The position numbers and the translations under genes were made by a program. From Planctomycetota bacterium (lineage in GTDB: Bacteria > Planctomycetota > UBA1135 > GCA-002748355), in assembly GCA_020638795.1 (NCBI GenBank), contig JACKHW010000006.1, forward strand, positions 62,001 to 126,000: DNA of 64,000 nucleotides. The letters run 5' to 3'. Under the pieces are notes generated by a model. It was given only the letters and a program-made list of their open reading frames with translations, did no database searches and was not told where the DNA came from. Positions 7,926 through 17,553 of the stretch are shown piece by piece. Numbering within the stretch: position 1 is the stretch's first letter; every line of letters starts with the position of its first letter.

Positions 7926-9229
7926 TGCGAAAGGGTCCTGGCCCGAAGCACGCGCAACGCGTCGCCAGCCGCATAGAGCGATCCGGTGACGCACAAGCCA
8001 CCGTCCCTCGCCACCGGTTCGAGATCCTCGAGCGCCGCTGCCACCGAACTCGCGATGCGCACTTCGACGCCTTTCGCGGCGATCATGCGCTGGAGTTCTG
8101 CAGGTTCGACCGAGGTCTTCCCCGAGAGAGGAACGACCCGTGCTCTATCGACCAACTTCAGGACTTCGCCTAAGCCACGTTCGAAGCGCTTCCCCTCGGC
8201 GATGCCGAACACGAGGTCGAAGCGGCGATCGGGCCATGCTGCTGCGAGTTCGGACGCGATCGTGGACAGCGACGCATCCGTGTGTGCCCCGTCGACGACG
8301 ATCGGTGGGTCTTCCTGCACGATGTCGAAGCGACCGGGTGGAAGCGCCTTCCGGAGGAAGTCGAGATCACGACCGCCCGCGAGGAGTTCGACGGCTACGC
8401 CGGGTCTCAGTGCTTCGAACATCGCGAGCGCCAGCGTGAACGAACGTGCGTGCACCGTAGCGCGGAACGGGACCTCGAGGTGATCGAGCCCCTCGAAGCC
8501 GCGGAGCTCGAGTTCGAGCCCTCGATCCGTGCGTCCGGCGACGCGGAAGTCGAAGTCGCTCCCGAGGCGCCTCAATGGCGCGCCGCAGCTCCTCGCGACC
8601 TCCGTGATGACGGCGTCGGCTTCGTCGACACAACCGCTCATGCACGGAACACCGGGACGCAAGATACCGGCCTTCTCCCGAGCGATCGCGCCAATCGTGT
8701 CGCCGAGCACGTGCGTGTGTTCGAGTTCGATCGACGTGATCGCGCACACGTCCTTGGGCACGACGGTCGTCGAATCCAGCCGCCCACCCAGCCCGACTTC
8801 GAGCACGGTGAGTTCGATATCGAGTGCCGCGAAGCACAGGATCGCGACGGCCGTGTAGGCCTCGTACCAGGTCTGTTCGGGAACGAGCACCTCCGCGACT
8901 CGTGATACCGCGTTGCCGAAGACGTCTTCGTCGACGGGTTCGCCGTCGACGAGGATGCGTTCGCGCGGGTCGACGACATGAGGAGACATGTAGGTCGCCG
9001 ATCGCATGCCAGAGCACGTCGCCAAGCCGCGCAGCAATGCCGTCGTCGTCCCCTTGCCCTTGCTGCCCGCGACCTGTGCGACGAGACGCAGGCGGCGCTC
9101 CGGATTTCCGAGCCTGTCGAGGAGACCGTGCGTTCCCGACAAGTCGATGCGGTGTCGACTTCCGGGCTTTTTCGTTTCCCAATTCGTCAGACCGGTGAGG
9201 CGATCGAACGCCTCGTCGAAGCGCGTCAT
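7922..9229 (-). CDS. folC: Bifunctional folylpolyglutamate / dihydrofolate synthase
   Basis: 435-residue Mur-ligase-family ATPase that adds glutamate to dihydropteroate and/or to tetrahydrofolates. The P-loop AGSKGKGTT lies at about residues 54-62, the FolC signature VGLGGRLDSTTV follows, then ITSIELEHTHVLGDT and the C-terminal VDGAHTDASL segment of the ligase domain. Start ATG 9229 (MTRFDEAFDRL) matches the family N-terminus; an upstream in-frame start at 9283 adds unlikely residues. It overlaps the downstream 7383 gene by ATGA. The divergent Nudix gene begins 129 bases away. Confidence 0.93.
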   Translation of the reverse strand: MTRFDEAFDRLTGLTNWETKKPGSRHRIDLSGTHGLLDRLGNPERRLRLVAQVAGSKGKGTTTALLRGLATCSGMRSATYMSPHVVDPRERILVDGEPVDEDVFGNAVSRVAEVLVPEQTWYEAYTAVAILCFAALDIELTVLEVGLGGRLDSTTVVPKDVCAITSIELEHTHVLGDTIGAIAREKAGILRPGVPCMSGCVDEADAVITEVARSCGAPLRRLGSDFDFRVAGRTDRGLELELRGFEGLDHLEVPFRATVHARSFTLALAMFEALRPGVAVELLAGGRDLDFLRKALPPGRFDIVQEDPPIVVDGAHTDASLSTIASELAAAWPDRRFDLVFGIAEGKRFERGLGEVLKLVDRARVVPLSGKTSVEPAELQRMIAAKGVEVRIASSVAAALEDLEPVARDGGLCVTGSLYAAGDALRVLRARTLSQ

Positions 9230-9358
9230 CTCGATGACACCGACGACTGGGACGAAAGGGACGCTCGCGCAGCGCTCGCGCATTTTTTCGAAGGACTTCG
9301 CACTTGGAACAAAACCGGAAACACGAGCCGATATATAGGCGGGGGAATTCGCTCGATC

Positions 9359-9796
9359 ATGCTGACTCCGGACAATCTAGCGCACGAGATTCGCGTCTTC
9401 GTCTTCCGTTACACGGATGGACGGCCCGACTTCTTGCTGTTGCGCCGGCATCCGCGAGCAGAGAACGAACTCGGACCGGTGCGCGGTCCCGTCGAGCTCA
9501 GCGAGCACCTGCGAGACGCCGTCCTGCGTGAGGTCCGCGAAGAGACCGGACTCGTAAGGCCGAGTCACCTCATCGATCTCGAGCATCAGTCGAAACTCGT
9601 GATCGGTGACGCTGCCGTCATTCAGTGGGAGTTCGGCTACCAAGCACCGTGCGAAGACACGGTTGCATGCATCCGCCCCGGTCCACAGGTCGTCGAGACG
9701 TGTTGGCTCCCGTTCGAACACGCGTTCCAAGAACTGCCCTCGCCGCAGGATCGCTCCGCGCTGATCCGGTTGCAGTTGTTGTTGCAAGCCGGATGA
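9359..9796 (+). CDS. Nudix hydrolase
   Basis: 145-residue Nudix-family pyrophosphohydrolase. The Nudix box is complete: Gly, five residues, Glu, seven residues, REVREETGL (about residues 41-63). The substrate, some nucleoside diphosphate linked to X, cannot be read from sequence. ATG 9359 is preceded by a GGGGGA run 12 bases upstream; the frame is open further upstream but reads as antisense of folC. It lies divergent from folC and 20 bases before the exchanger gene, with which it may be co-transcribed. Confidence 0.85.
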   Translation: MLTPDNLAHEIRVFVFRYTDGRPDFLLLRRHPRAENELGPVRGPVELSEHLRDAVLREVREETGLVRPSHLIDLEHQSKLVIGDAAVIQWEFGYQAPCEDTVACIRPGPQVVETCWLPFEHAFQELPSPQDRSALIRLQLLLQAG

Positions 9797-9816
9797 CCTT
9801 CGTATGATCGCCGCGA

Positions 9817-10833
9817 ATGGCGGTCATGGGCTTCCTCACGACGACGATCCTGGGTCAGATCGTCCTCATCGTCCTCGGCGGGGTCGCGGTGTGGATCGGC
9901 GCAGAAGCGCTCGTCCGCGGAGCGAGCCGATTAGCCAAGGCCTTCGGGATCTCCGAGTTCATCATCGGCGCGACGATCGTGGCGTTCGGGACGTCGGCTC
10001 CCGAATGGATCGTGAGCTTCATGGCACAGCTCGAGGGCAATGCCGGGATCTCGCTCGGGAACATCATCGGTTCGAACGTCGCCAACCTCGGGCTCGGCAT
10101 CGGCATTCCCGGTGTGATCATCGCGACTCGGATCGGCTCGCGAACGATGCGCCGCGAACTCGTTCTCGTGATCCTGGCGCAGCTCGCGTTCACGTGGTTC
10201 TGCGCCGACGAACGCATCGGCTTCGTCGATGGAGCGTTGCTGCTCGCAGGGTTCTTCGCGGTCTTCGCGTGGATCCTCTTGTCGGGTCGCAAGCGACGCG
10301 CGCAAGTCGAGGCTCTGATCCCTGAGGCCGAGGCTATCGAAGCCGACGAGCCGAAACTCTTGCGCGATGGCGGCTGGACTCTCTTCGGTCTCGCGCTGTT
10401 GCTCCTCGGTGCTCGTTACTTCGTGATCGGGGCAGAAGCGTTTGCGCGCGAGATGGGGATCGGCGCCGAAACCGTCGGCCTCACTATCGTCGCCATCGGC
10501 ACCAGTTTGCCCGAACTCGTCACGTCGACCGTCGCATGCTTGCGCGGGCAGAGTGAACTATCGATCGGCAACCTGCTCGGCAGCAACCTCTTCAACGTGC
10601 TGCTCGTCGGCGGCTCTCTGGCGGTCATCGACGACGTCGCGGTGCCGCCAGGTATCCACGGCGACTTCTGGTGGATGAACGGCATCACCATTGCGGTCCT
10701 CGTATTCGCGCTGGTCTCGAAGCGCGTCGTCGAGGACGGGAACGACGTCCGGCATCTCGCTCGCCTGCTCGGAGCTCTCTTGGGCCTGGCCTACGTCGCC
10801 TACTTGATCACCAAGGTTCTGCAGGTGGCATGA
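9817..10833 (+). CDS. Na+/Ca2+ exchanger family (CaCA) antiporter
   Basis: 338-residue inner-membrane cation antiporter of the YrbG/CaxA type, with about ten hydrophobic segments in two inverted halves. Both alpha-repeat signatures are visible: the first with GTSAPEWIVSF and GNIIGSNVANLG (about residues 58-94), the second with GTSLPELVTST and GNLLGSNLFN (about 227-260). A charged cytoplasmic loop (EAEAIEADEPK) separates the halves. The coupled cation is inferred from the family. Its TGA overlaps the ATG of the next gene, so the two are translationally coupled. Confidence 0.9.
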   Translation: MAVMGFLTTTILGQIVLIVLGGVAVWIGAEALVRGASRLAKAFGISEFIIGATIVAFGTSAPEWIVSFMAQLEGNAGISLGNIIGSNVANLGLGIGIPGVIIATRIGSRTMRRELVLVILAQLAFTWFCADERIGFVDGALLLAGFFAVFAWILLSGRKRRAQVEALIPEAEAIEADEPKLLRDGGWTLFGLALLLLGARYFVIGAEAFAREMGIGAETVGLTIVAIGTSLPELVTSTVACLRGQSELSIGNLLGSNLFNVLLVGGSLAVIDDVAVPPGIHGDFWWMNGITIAVLVFALVSKRVVEDGNDVRHLARLLGALLGLAYVAYLITKVLQVA

Positions 10834-11546
10834 TGGGTCACGACAGTCGCCCACGTATCGGCATCGACGTCGATCACGAACACGACGGTAGGCGTTGGGT
10901 CTACAAGCTGCCTACGAGGTACGTCGAGATCGTGCGACGCGCTGGAGGAACACCTGTACTCTTGGTTCCGGACGATCCTCGCGCGCCCGAAAGCCTACTG
11001 TCCGAAATCGACGGTCTCCTGATGACCGGAGGCGACGACATTCATCCGCACGCCGTCGGGCGATCGCTGGACGGTAGGCCGACGAGGTTGCTCTCGGTCC
11101 AGCGCGAACGATTCGTACTTGCACTCGCGCGGGCAGCACTCGCAACGGACCACTCCTTTCCGATCCTCGGTGTTTGTCTCGGTTGTCAGGCGCTCGCTGT
11201 CGTGGGCGGCGGCGAACTTTGGTGGGACCTCTACACCGACCACGAAAATGCTGCAGAACACCGTGGCGGAGCGCGACACGCCGTGATTCCCGAACGTGGC
11301 GGCCGCCTCGATGCACTGTGGAGCGGGTCGACGCAAGAACTCGTCAGTCACCATCACCAAGCAGTGAGAAGCGTGCCTCCTGGCATCACGATCGAAGCTC
11401 GCGCTTCGGACGGCGTGATCGAAAGCTACAGCGATCCTGCGCGTGCGTTCTTGTTCGCCGTGCAATGGCATCCCGAAGTCCAGCCCGACACGCCGGGCGG
11501 ACTCCCGATCGTCCACTCACTCGTCGAGGCCGCTCGTCGCCCGTGA
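10830..11546 (+). CDS. Class I glutamine amidotransferase-like (peptidase C26, PuuD-like) hydrolase
   Basis: 238-residue protein of the gamma-glutamyl hydrolase family. The catalytic Cys is in GVCLGCQAL (about residue 112), the His in VQWHPE near the C-terminus, and an oxyanion-strand TGGDDIHPH segment follows the PuuD pattern. It probably cleaves a gamma-glutamyl amide; the substrate is unknown. The ATG at 10830 overlaps the exchanger stop (ATGA); a second ATG at 10833 is an alternative. The 3' end overlaps the convergent DUF423 gene by 30 bases. Confidence 0.85.
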   Translation: MMGHDSRPRIGIDVDHEHDGRRWVYKLPTRYVEIVRRAGGTPVLLVPDDPRAPESLLSEIDGLLMTGGDDIHPHAVGRSLDGRPTRLLSVQRERFVLALARAALATDHSFPILGVCLGCQALAVVGGGELWWDLYTDHENAAEHRGGARHAVIPERGGRLDALWSGSTQELVSHHHQAVRSVPPGITIEARASDGVIESYSDPARAFLFAVQWHPEVQPDTPGGLPIVHSLVEAARRP

Positions 11547-11906
11547 GGATCGCCAGGCTGCGTGAGCCAGCGCGAGCCACCCGACGATCAGCAACGTGCC
11601 GCCGATTGGCGTGATCGCGCCGAGCCACTTGGGGCCGGTCAACGCGAGCACGTAGAGCGATCCGGAAAACACGACGATTCCCCACAGGAAACCGTGCCCG
11701 GCAAGTCGGACGCGAAGTCCGATCCGCTCGAGGACTCCACACAGCGTCAATGCCACGGCGTGAACGAGGTGATAGTGTGCGCCGGTCTCGAACGTCGCCG
11801 CCGTGCCTCGCTCTGCCAAGCGCGCGGAGAGACCGTGCGCTCCGAAGGCGCCTGCGATCACGGCAAGTGCACCGAAGACCGAACCGACCACGACCCAATT
11901 CTTCAT
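11517..11906 (-). CDS. DUF423 family membrane protein
   Basis: 129-residue inner-membrane protein with four hydrophobic segments and the family hallmarks GAFGAHGL, HYHLVHAVAL and FSGSLYVLALTG. Function unknown in the family (E. coli YgdD group). ATG 11906 gives MKNWVVVGS with the first membrane helix directly after the start; the frame extends upstream to 12077 but that part is implausible. It converges with the amidotransferase gene (30-base overlap) and is divergent from the 12070 gene. Confidence 0.88.
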   Translation of the reverse strand: MKNWVVVGSVFGALAVIAGAFGAHGLSARLAERGTAATFETGAHYHLVHAVALTLCGVLERIGLRVRLAGHGFLWGIVVFSGSLYVLALTGPKWLGAITPIGGTLLIVGWLALAHAAWRSSRATSGLDE

Positions 11907-12069
11907 CGCTCCACTCGTTGAACCGGGTGAAAACGGCTTACGTTTGCACCTCGGCTGCCGCCCGGCAACGCAATTGGGGCTCGCAAAGGCAATCACGCTC
12001 CGCGATGCTGCCCTCCCCGAATTCCAGCTTCGATTCGCCAGCTTCGACCCGTCAAGTTCGAACCGCCAG

Positions 12070-13392
12070 ATGGCCAAGAAGATTCAAAAGGCTTCGCTGT
12101 TCCAAGGACGCGAGGGGCTTCGCTTTGCCGTCATGATCTTGATGGCGGTCGTCGTCGCAGCGATCGCGCTCGGCACGCTCGATACGTTCACGACGACCGG
12201 CAAGGTCGAGCCAAAGGTCATCGAGCCGGTCGTTCCCGATATCACGCTGCCGCCGCTCGACAAGAAGATCCTGGCCGAAGCGAAGGACAGCACACCGATC
12301 CAGCGACTCGAGACCGAGGCGAGTGTCTACGAACATCTGCTCGCGTGTGCCGCCTACATCGTGCCGGGCTCGCTGCAAGCAATGGGATTGCAAGAGGGGT
12401 CGATCGCGGCGCTGCGCGCGGACAGCGACAAGTGGCGCGGCAAGCCGATCGCGTTCGAAGGCCGCATCGTCGATCTCAGAACGCCGACGGCGATCCCCGG
12501 CGTCGACGTCTGGAAGAAGACCGAAGGCATGCTCGAGACCGACGAAGGAGAACACGTCTTCTTCGCCGTACTCGACAAGGTTCCCGCCGATCTCTCGGTT
12601 GGGAAGTACGCGCGCATCGAGGGCTTCTTCTACAAGCTTCGCGACTTCAAGTTTCCGAACCGGTACGACAAGGCACCGCACATCGTCGGGTTCGCGCTTC
12701 GTCCGGCGTTCCGCAAGTTCGAACCGGTCAAAGAACTCGACAAGGCCTACTTGTCGACGATTCAGGATAACGTCGAGACACCATCGGAGATCGACACCAA
12801 CGCGCTGTACCACGTGACGTCGTGGCTCGAGAACCAGACGATGGACACCGCGTGGTACGAATCGTCGAAGGACCTCGATCGCAAAGACGTCGAGAGCATG
12901 CTGAGCGCATCGAGCGACTCACCGCGTGGCCAGGTCTTTCGTGTGCTCGCCGAACTGTACGACGCTCAAACGCGCCTTGCCGAACCCAACCCACTGGGGA
13001 TCACGCATTGGACGCGCGCTTGGGTCAAGCACTCGGATCAAGAGACGATCCAGGTCAACATCCCTGGTCGACTCGAAGGCGAGTGGCATACGGGTGATGT
13101 CGTCGTGTTCTATGGTGCGTTCCTCCAACGCTATTGGTACGAATCCGGGTTCGACGACAGCGGAATGCGGATTCAGCGCATCGTCCCCCTGTTCGTCGCG
13201 ACGAAGCTCTTCCATTGGCAGTTCAAGGAGAACCCCGCCAACCTGTGGATTCGCTTGGCCTTGCTCGCGATCGCGGTGTTGTTGATCTCGGCGTTCTCGT
13301 TCTTGGTCTTCCGTGATCGCAAGGCCGAACAGGAAGTGCGCGATCGCCTCATCGAACAGCGCCGACGTAAGCGAAAGAAACAGCGCACATGA
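12070..13392 (+). CDS. Bitopic membrane protein upstream of aroB, unknown function
   Basis: 440-residue protein, unrecognised. A short basic N-terminus is followed by one membrane helix (about residues 20-38), a long hydrophilic region of about 360 residues, a second membrane helix near residues 404-424 (LALLAIAVLLISAFSFLVF) and a very basic tail (EQRRRKRKKQ). The middle contains two segments patterned like small beta-barrel domains (GKPIAFEGRIVDLR and EWHTGDVVVFYGAFLQ), perhaps OB-like, which is a guess. Its stop overlaps the aroB start (ATGA), so the pair is probably co-transcribed. Confidence 0.75.
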   Translation: MAKKIQKASLFQGREGLRFAVMILMAVVVAAIALGTLDTFTTTGKVEPKVIEPVVPDITLPPLDKKILAEAKDSTPIQRLETEASVYEHLLACAAYIVPGSLQAMGLQEGSIAALRADSDKWRGKPIAFEGRIVDLRTPTAIPGVDVWKKTEGMLETDEGEHVFFAVLDKVPADLSVGKYARIEGFFYKLRDFKFPNRYDKAPHIVGFALRPAFRKFEPVKELDKAYLSTIQDNVETPSEIDTNALYHVTSWLENQTMDTAWYESSKDLDRKDVESMLSASSDSPRGQVFRVLAELYDAQTRLAEPNPLGITHWTRAWVKHSDQETIQVNIPGRLEGEWHTGDVVVFYGAFLQRYWYESGFDDSGMRIQRIVPLFVATKLFHWQFKENPANLWIRLALLAIAVLLISAFSFLVFRDRKAEQEVRDRLIEQRRRKRKKQRT

Positions 13393-14483
13393 TCCATAGC
13401 TTCACGGTCCATACGTCCGACGATCGGTCGATGGAGACCGTAGTCGCGTTCGGACGAGGTCTGAGGCATCGACTTCCTGATACCGAGGCGCTGCCGGGGA
13501 AGCGTCGTCTCTACGTCATCGACCGCAACGTGCACGAGGCGTGGCAGGAAGATTTTCGGCTCGGCGACGCGAACGTGTTCGTGATCCCGCCAGGAGAACG
13601 CGCGAAGAGCGCCGAAACCCTGCTCGCGATCTGCTCCGACCTCGCTCGTCGGTCCTTCGAGCGAACCGATGCTCTCGTCTCGATCGGCGGCGGAGCATGC
13701 GGAGACGTCACGGGGCTCGCAGCGAGTTTGTTCTTGCGTGGTATCGCCGTCGCGCACGTCCCGACAACGATCGTGTCGATGGTCGATGCCGCTCTCGGCG
13801 GCAAGTGCGCGATCGACATCGCCGAGGGCAAGAACCTGATCGGCAGCTTCTGGACGCCGAGTCGTCTAATCATCGATCCGGACTTGCTGAGGACGCTACC
13901 GAGCAACGAAGTTCGAGCCGGTTTCGGTGAGGTGGCCAAATACGCGATCGGCTTCGACGCCGAACTCGAGCCACTCATCCACAGCACACGCGCCCAAGCC
14001 CCCGAAGGACTCGACGCAGTCATCCTTCGCTGCTTGCAGATCAAAGCCGATATCGTCGCACACGACCTCCGGGAATCGGATCGCGGCAAACGGATCCTCC
14101 TCAACCTCGGACACACGACCGCCCACGCGATCGAAGCCTGGGCGCTCGCCCGAGACATCATCGTCGGCCATGGCGAAGCGGTCGCGTTCGGCATCCGGTG
14201 CGCAATCGCGATCTCGCTCGAACGCGGCTTGATCGCCTCCCGAGAAGCGTCTCGCTGTGTCGCACTGTTGGACCTCATCGGCGCAGCGAAGAGCCTCGCC
14301 GAACTCGTCGGCCCACACGAAGCGCCCACGACACGAGACCTCGCTCCTTACTTGGCTGCCGACAAGAAAGTGCGCAGCGGGCGCCTGCGAGCGGTGCTTC
14401 CGATCGCATTCGGCGCGTGCGAGGTCCACGATGCGACGATCGACGAGTTCCTCGAAGCCATCTCGAGCTTGTCGAGGAGCTAG
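13389..14483 (+). CDS. aroB: 3-dehydroquinate synthase
   Basis: 364-residue sugar-phosphate cyclase converting DAHP to 3-dehydroquinate, the second step of the shikimate pathway, using NAD+ and Zn2+/Co2+. Visible motifs: SIGGGACGDVTG and HVPTTIVSMVDAALGGK (about residues 97-140), KNLIGSFWTP, the FGEVAKYAIG segment, and the metal ligands LNLGHTTAHAIE and GHGEAVAFG. GGKCAID resembles the fungal-type GGKTAID variant, so the Asp is not unusual. ATG at 13389 overlaps the upstream gene. The stop overlaps that of the convergent 14480 gene. Confidence 0.9.
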   Translation: MIHSFTVHTSDDRSMETVVAFGRGLRHRLPDTEALPGKRRLYVIDRNVHEAWQEDFRLGDANVFVIPPGERAKSAETLLAICSDLARRSFERTDALVSIGGGACGDVTGLAASLFLRGIAVAHVPTTIVSMVDAALGGKCAIDIAEGKNLIGSFWTPSRLIIDPDLLRTLPSNEVRAGFGEVAKYAIGFDAELEPLIHSTRAQAPEGLDAVILRCLQIKADIVAHDLRESDRGKRILLNLGHTTAHAIEAWALARDIIVGHGEAVAFGIRCAIAISLERGLIASREASRCVALLDLIGAAKSLAELVGPHEAPTTRDLAPYLAADKKVRSGRLRAVLPIAFGACEVHDATIDEFLEAISSLSRS

Positions 14484-15076
14484 CCCGCCCCGCCTTTCGG
14501 CTTCTCTTTGCGGTCCGGCTTCGCCTCGCGGTCCGGCTTCTCTTCGTCCGATTCTTCGCGCAAGACCAACTTCCAGCGCCCGGCATCGCGCGTGAGATTG
14601 CGGATCGAACGCTTCTTGCCACGCACGAACGTCGTAGTGTGGATCGGTGACTCCGCGATGCGGAGCAGGGCCTTGTTCTCGAGTTCGACCGCGCTGTCGC
14701 GCTTGCCGACGTCGACCTCGAAGTAGACCCAGCATGCGTCGATCGCGAGCTCCTTGCCGACCCACTTGTGTGGACAGGCTTTCCCGTCCGTCCGTTTGAC
14801 GACGAACACTTCCGAGATCCAGGTCGTCAGCAAGCCGTCGAGCTTCTTGTCCTTCTGTTCGCGGTCGAGATCGACGCGCTTGCCAGCGCGCGCCGAGAGT
14901 TCGGCCTCGAGGTCCGGTGGCCAGAGCCAGAACGCGACTTCGAGAACACCGCGATCCGCGACGTACTCGACTTCGGTCAAGGTCTTGTGAACGGGATGCA
15001 CCGTGACCTGGAAGCCACGGCATGGCGCAGCCTCGGTGAGGCACACCAAGAGCACCGCGGCGGCGCAGGCGATCAT
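14480..15076 (-). CDS. Exported DUF6702-like protein
   Basis: 198-residue exported protein with a signal peptide (IACAAAVLLVCLTEAAPCRG). The mature start VHPVHKTLTEVEYVADRG closely follows the pattern of DUF6702 proteins (H-P-x-H, then T-E-V). The C-terminus is highly charged (EESDEEKPDREAKPDRKEK). The family is often found beside M1 aminopeptidases, and here the ATG overlaps the stop of an M1-type peptidase gene (ATGA at 15076-15073), supporting joint expression and perhaps joint function outside the cytoplasm. Confidence 0.82.
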   Translation of the reverse strand: MIACAAAVLLVCLTEAAPCRGFQVTVHPVHKTLTEVEYVADRGVLEVAFWLWPPDLEAELSARAGKRVDLDREQKDKKLDGLLTTWISEVFVVKRTDGKACPHKWVGKELAIDACWVYFEVDVGKRDSAVELENKALLRIAESPIHTTTFVRGKKRSIRNLTRDAGRWKLVLREESDEEKPDREAKPDRKEKPKGGAG

Positions 15077-17514
15077 CGATCACCACCCGAGTTCTTCGGT
15101 GCGGCTCCGTCTTCGGCTCCGGTCGCACTCGATGCGCGCGCTTTCTTCGCAGCCTCATCCGCTTCTTGCATCGGGTTCTTGTCTTTTGCGTCCTTGAACA
15201 GACGGAAGCGCGATACTGCTCGGCGACGAGGCCATTCGTTGTCGGATTCATCGACATCCGCGGTCTCACCCATCGGATCGACGACGAATCGCACGATCTC
15301 GCGCTCGGAGTAGATCAGCTTCTTGACGTGCCGTGGACTCTTGCGCCAAATCTCCGCCGGCATGCGCAACCACGCGCTGGTTCCATCCGCATGGTGCATG
15401 CGAAGCAGGATTGGCATCACGAGTCCACCCTCGTTGTCGAAGTCGAGAACGTAGAAGTGCCCCTCGGTTGCGAGCAGCTTGCGCTCTTCTTCGTCGAGGG
15501 AAGCGACGAACTTCTCGAAACGCTCACGATCCCCAGCCGTCGGATCGAGATCATCGAACCGATTGTAGAAGTCTGCCAACTGCGGAACCCGCTCGACCTT
15601 CTTTGGCAGCTCGCGATTGCGCTCGGCGCTGACGGTCGCTGCGTTCTTGGCTCGGTCCGCCTTCGCGATCGCAGCGCGAGCGTCGGGATCTCCACCGTCG
15701 ATCGCGAATTCACGAACGTCGCTCAGAGCGATGTCGACATGGTCCGTCGAATAGAACCACCCGCGCCAGAACCAATCGAGGTCGATACCGCTCGCGTCCT
15801 CCATCGTTCGGAAGAAGTCCGCGGGCATCGGACGCGAGAATCGCCATCGACGTGCGTACTCGCGGAACGCGAAGTCGAAGAGCTCTCGCCCCAGAATCGT
15901 CTCGCGCAAGATGTTGAGCGCTGTCGCGGGCTTGAAGTACGCGTTGGGTCCGAACTGCAGGATCGATTCCGAATTCGTCATGATCGGAACCTGATTCGCA
16001 CTCGCCATGTACTCGGTGATCTGGCGAGGCTCACCGGTCCACGACGGATACTTGTCCTCCCACTCCTTTTCGGCGAGGTATTGGACGAAGGTGTTCAACC
16101 CTTCGTCCATCCACGTCCACTGACGTTCGTCCGAGTTGACGATCATCGGGAACCAGTTGTGACCGACTTCGTGGATCACGACGCTGATCAACCCGTACTT
16201 GGTCCGGGCCGAATACGTGCCATCCGCCTCCGGCCTGGGGCCATTGAAGCAGATCATCGGATACTCCATGCCGCCAACCGGTCCATTGACGGAGATCGCC
16301 ACGGGATAGGGATAGTCGAAGGCGAACTTTCCGTACGATTCCAGCGTGTGCACGACTGCCCGTGTCGAGTAACGACTCCATAGCGGCTCGCCCTCGATCG
16401 GCCAGTACGACATCGCGAGCACGATGCCATCACCGGCACATGCGGCACTGTGATGCCCTTGTGCATCCCAGATGAACTTGCGTGATGTCGCCCACGAAAA
16501 ATCGCGCACGTTGTCCGCATGGAAGATCCAAGTCGCTTTGCGATCCGCTCGGGACGATTGGTTCGCCTTGGCTTCGTCAGGCGTGATGATGAACACGGGA
16601 TCGCTGCTCACCCGCGCTCGCGCGAGTCGCTCCTTCCATGCCGGTTGGAGCACGTCATCCGCATTGCGAAGCTCGCCTGTCGCAGCCACCACGTGATCCT
16701 TGGGCACCGTGATGCGCACGTCGTAATCCCCGAACTCGAGCGTGAACTCACCACGGCCGAGGAACTGCTTGTGCTGCCACCCATTGCTATCGGTGTAGGC
16801 ACAGAGACGCGGGAACCAATGCGCGACCTCGTAGATCCAGTTCCCGTCGCTCTCGAAGAACTCGGCACCGGAGCGACCGGGCACATACTTGTGTGGATTG
16901 ATGCGGTAACGCCACTCGACCTCGAACTCGCGAGAAGCACCGGGGCCGAGAGGAGCATCCGTAGGCAGATCGACGCGCATCATCGTCTTGACGATCGTGT
17001 AGTCGAGATCACGCCCCGCACTGGTCACGTGGTCGATCTTGAATCCTCCATCGAAGTCCTCGGCAGCGAGCAACTGTCGCAGACGCGAAAACTGCATGTC
17101 CTGCCCGTCTTCGTCGAACGTCGCCGTGGTCTTCTGGTCCGAACCCGGCGTGAAGAGATTCCCTTCGAGCTGCAGCCACAGATAGCGCAGCGTGTCGGGT
17201 GAACGATTCGAATATCGAATTCGCTCGCGTCCGTGAAGAGTCTGCTTCGCGTCGTCGAGTTCGACCGCGATGTCGTAGTCGACCTTCTGCTGCCAGTACC
17301 CGTGTCCTGGCGCGCCGGACGCCGTTCGATAAGAATTGGGCGTCGGCAGGATCTCTTCGAGTTGTCGGAATCGATCGTCGAACGGCTTCGCGCCGACGAT
17401 GATGTCGCGCTCTTGCGCGGACAACGACGCAGAGAGCGTTGCAGCCAACGGCGGCAAGAGAGCCGAAGCCAGATACGAGAGACGAACGGCGGTCGAGACG
17501 AATCTATGGATCAT
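15073..17514 (-). CDS. M1 family (gluzincin) metallopeptidase, exported
   Basis: 813-residue zinc aminopeptidase-like protein. The signal peptide is at the N-terminus (ATG 17514; RLSYLASALLPPLAATLSAS). The catalytic site is complete: GGMEYP exopeptidase-type motif, then HEVGH with the third zinc ligand Glu 18 residues later in WMDEG. An N-terminal beta-sandwich domain precedes it and a charged linker (EADEAAKKARA) ends the protein. It probably trims peptides in the periplasm or at the surface. It lies 39 bases after gltX on the same strand and is coupled to the DUF6702-like gene. Confidence 0.9.
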   Translation of the reverse strand: MIHRFVSTAVRLSYLASALLPPLAATLSASLSAQERDIIVGAKPFDDRFRQLEEILPTPNSYRTASGAPGHGYWQQKVDYDIAVELDDAKQTLHGRERIRYSNRSPDTLRYLWLQLEGNLFTPGSDQKTTATFDEDGQDMQFSRLRQLLAAEDFDGGFKIDHVTSAGRDLDYTIVKTMMRVDLPTDAPLGPGASREFEVEWRYRINPHKYVPGRSGAEFFESDGNWIYEVAHWFPRLCAYTDSNGWQHKQFLGRGEFTLEFGDYDVRITVPKDHVVAATGELRNADDVLQPAWKERLARARVSSDPVFIITPDEAKANQSSRADRKATWIFHADNVRDFSWATSRKFIWDAQGHHSAACAGDGIVLAMSYWPIEGEPLWSRYSTRAVVHTLESYGKFAFDYPYPVAISVNGPVGGMEYPMICFNGPRPEADGTYSARTKYGLISVVIHEVGHNWFPMIVNSDERQWTWMDEGLNTFVQYLAEKEWEDKYPSWTGEPRQITEYMASANQVPIMTNSESILQFGPNAYFKPATALNILRETILGRELFDFAFREYARRWRFSRPMPADFFRTMEDASGIDLDWFWRGWFYSTDHVDIALSDVREFAIDGGDPDARAAIAKADRAKNAATVSAERNRELPKKVERVPQLADFYNRFDDLDPTAGDRERFEKFVASLDEEERKLLATEGHFYVLDFDNEGGLVMPILLRMHHADGTSAWLRMPAEIWRKSPRHVKKLIYSEREIVRFVVDPMGETADVDESDNEWPRRRAVSRFRLFKDAKDKNPMQEADEAAKKARASSATGAEDGAAPKNSGGDR

Positions 17515-17553
17515 GTTCGCTTCTGCAATCGGTAGAGAGCGAGCACGCAAGAA

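Noticed and set aside
8010..8040. tRNA-like GGTTCGAGATCC segment
   Set aside because: It lies inside folC and no acceptor stem or cloverleaf pairs around it.
13389..14483. AroB replaced by a different sugar-phosphate cyclase because GGKCAID has Asp instead of the E. coli Asn
   Set aside because: Fungal-type dehydroquinate synthases have GGKTAID at this place, and the remaining metal and substrate motifs fit AroB.
13896..15269. Minus-strand frame of 457 codons across aroB and the DUF6702-like gene
   Set aside because: Arg-rich, no motif, overlaps two well-supported genes in other frames.
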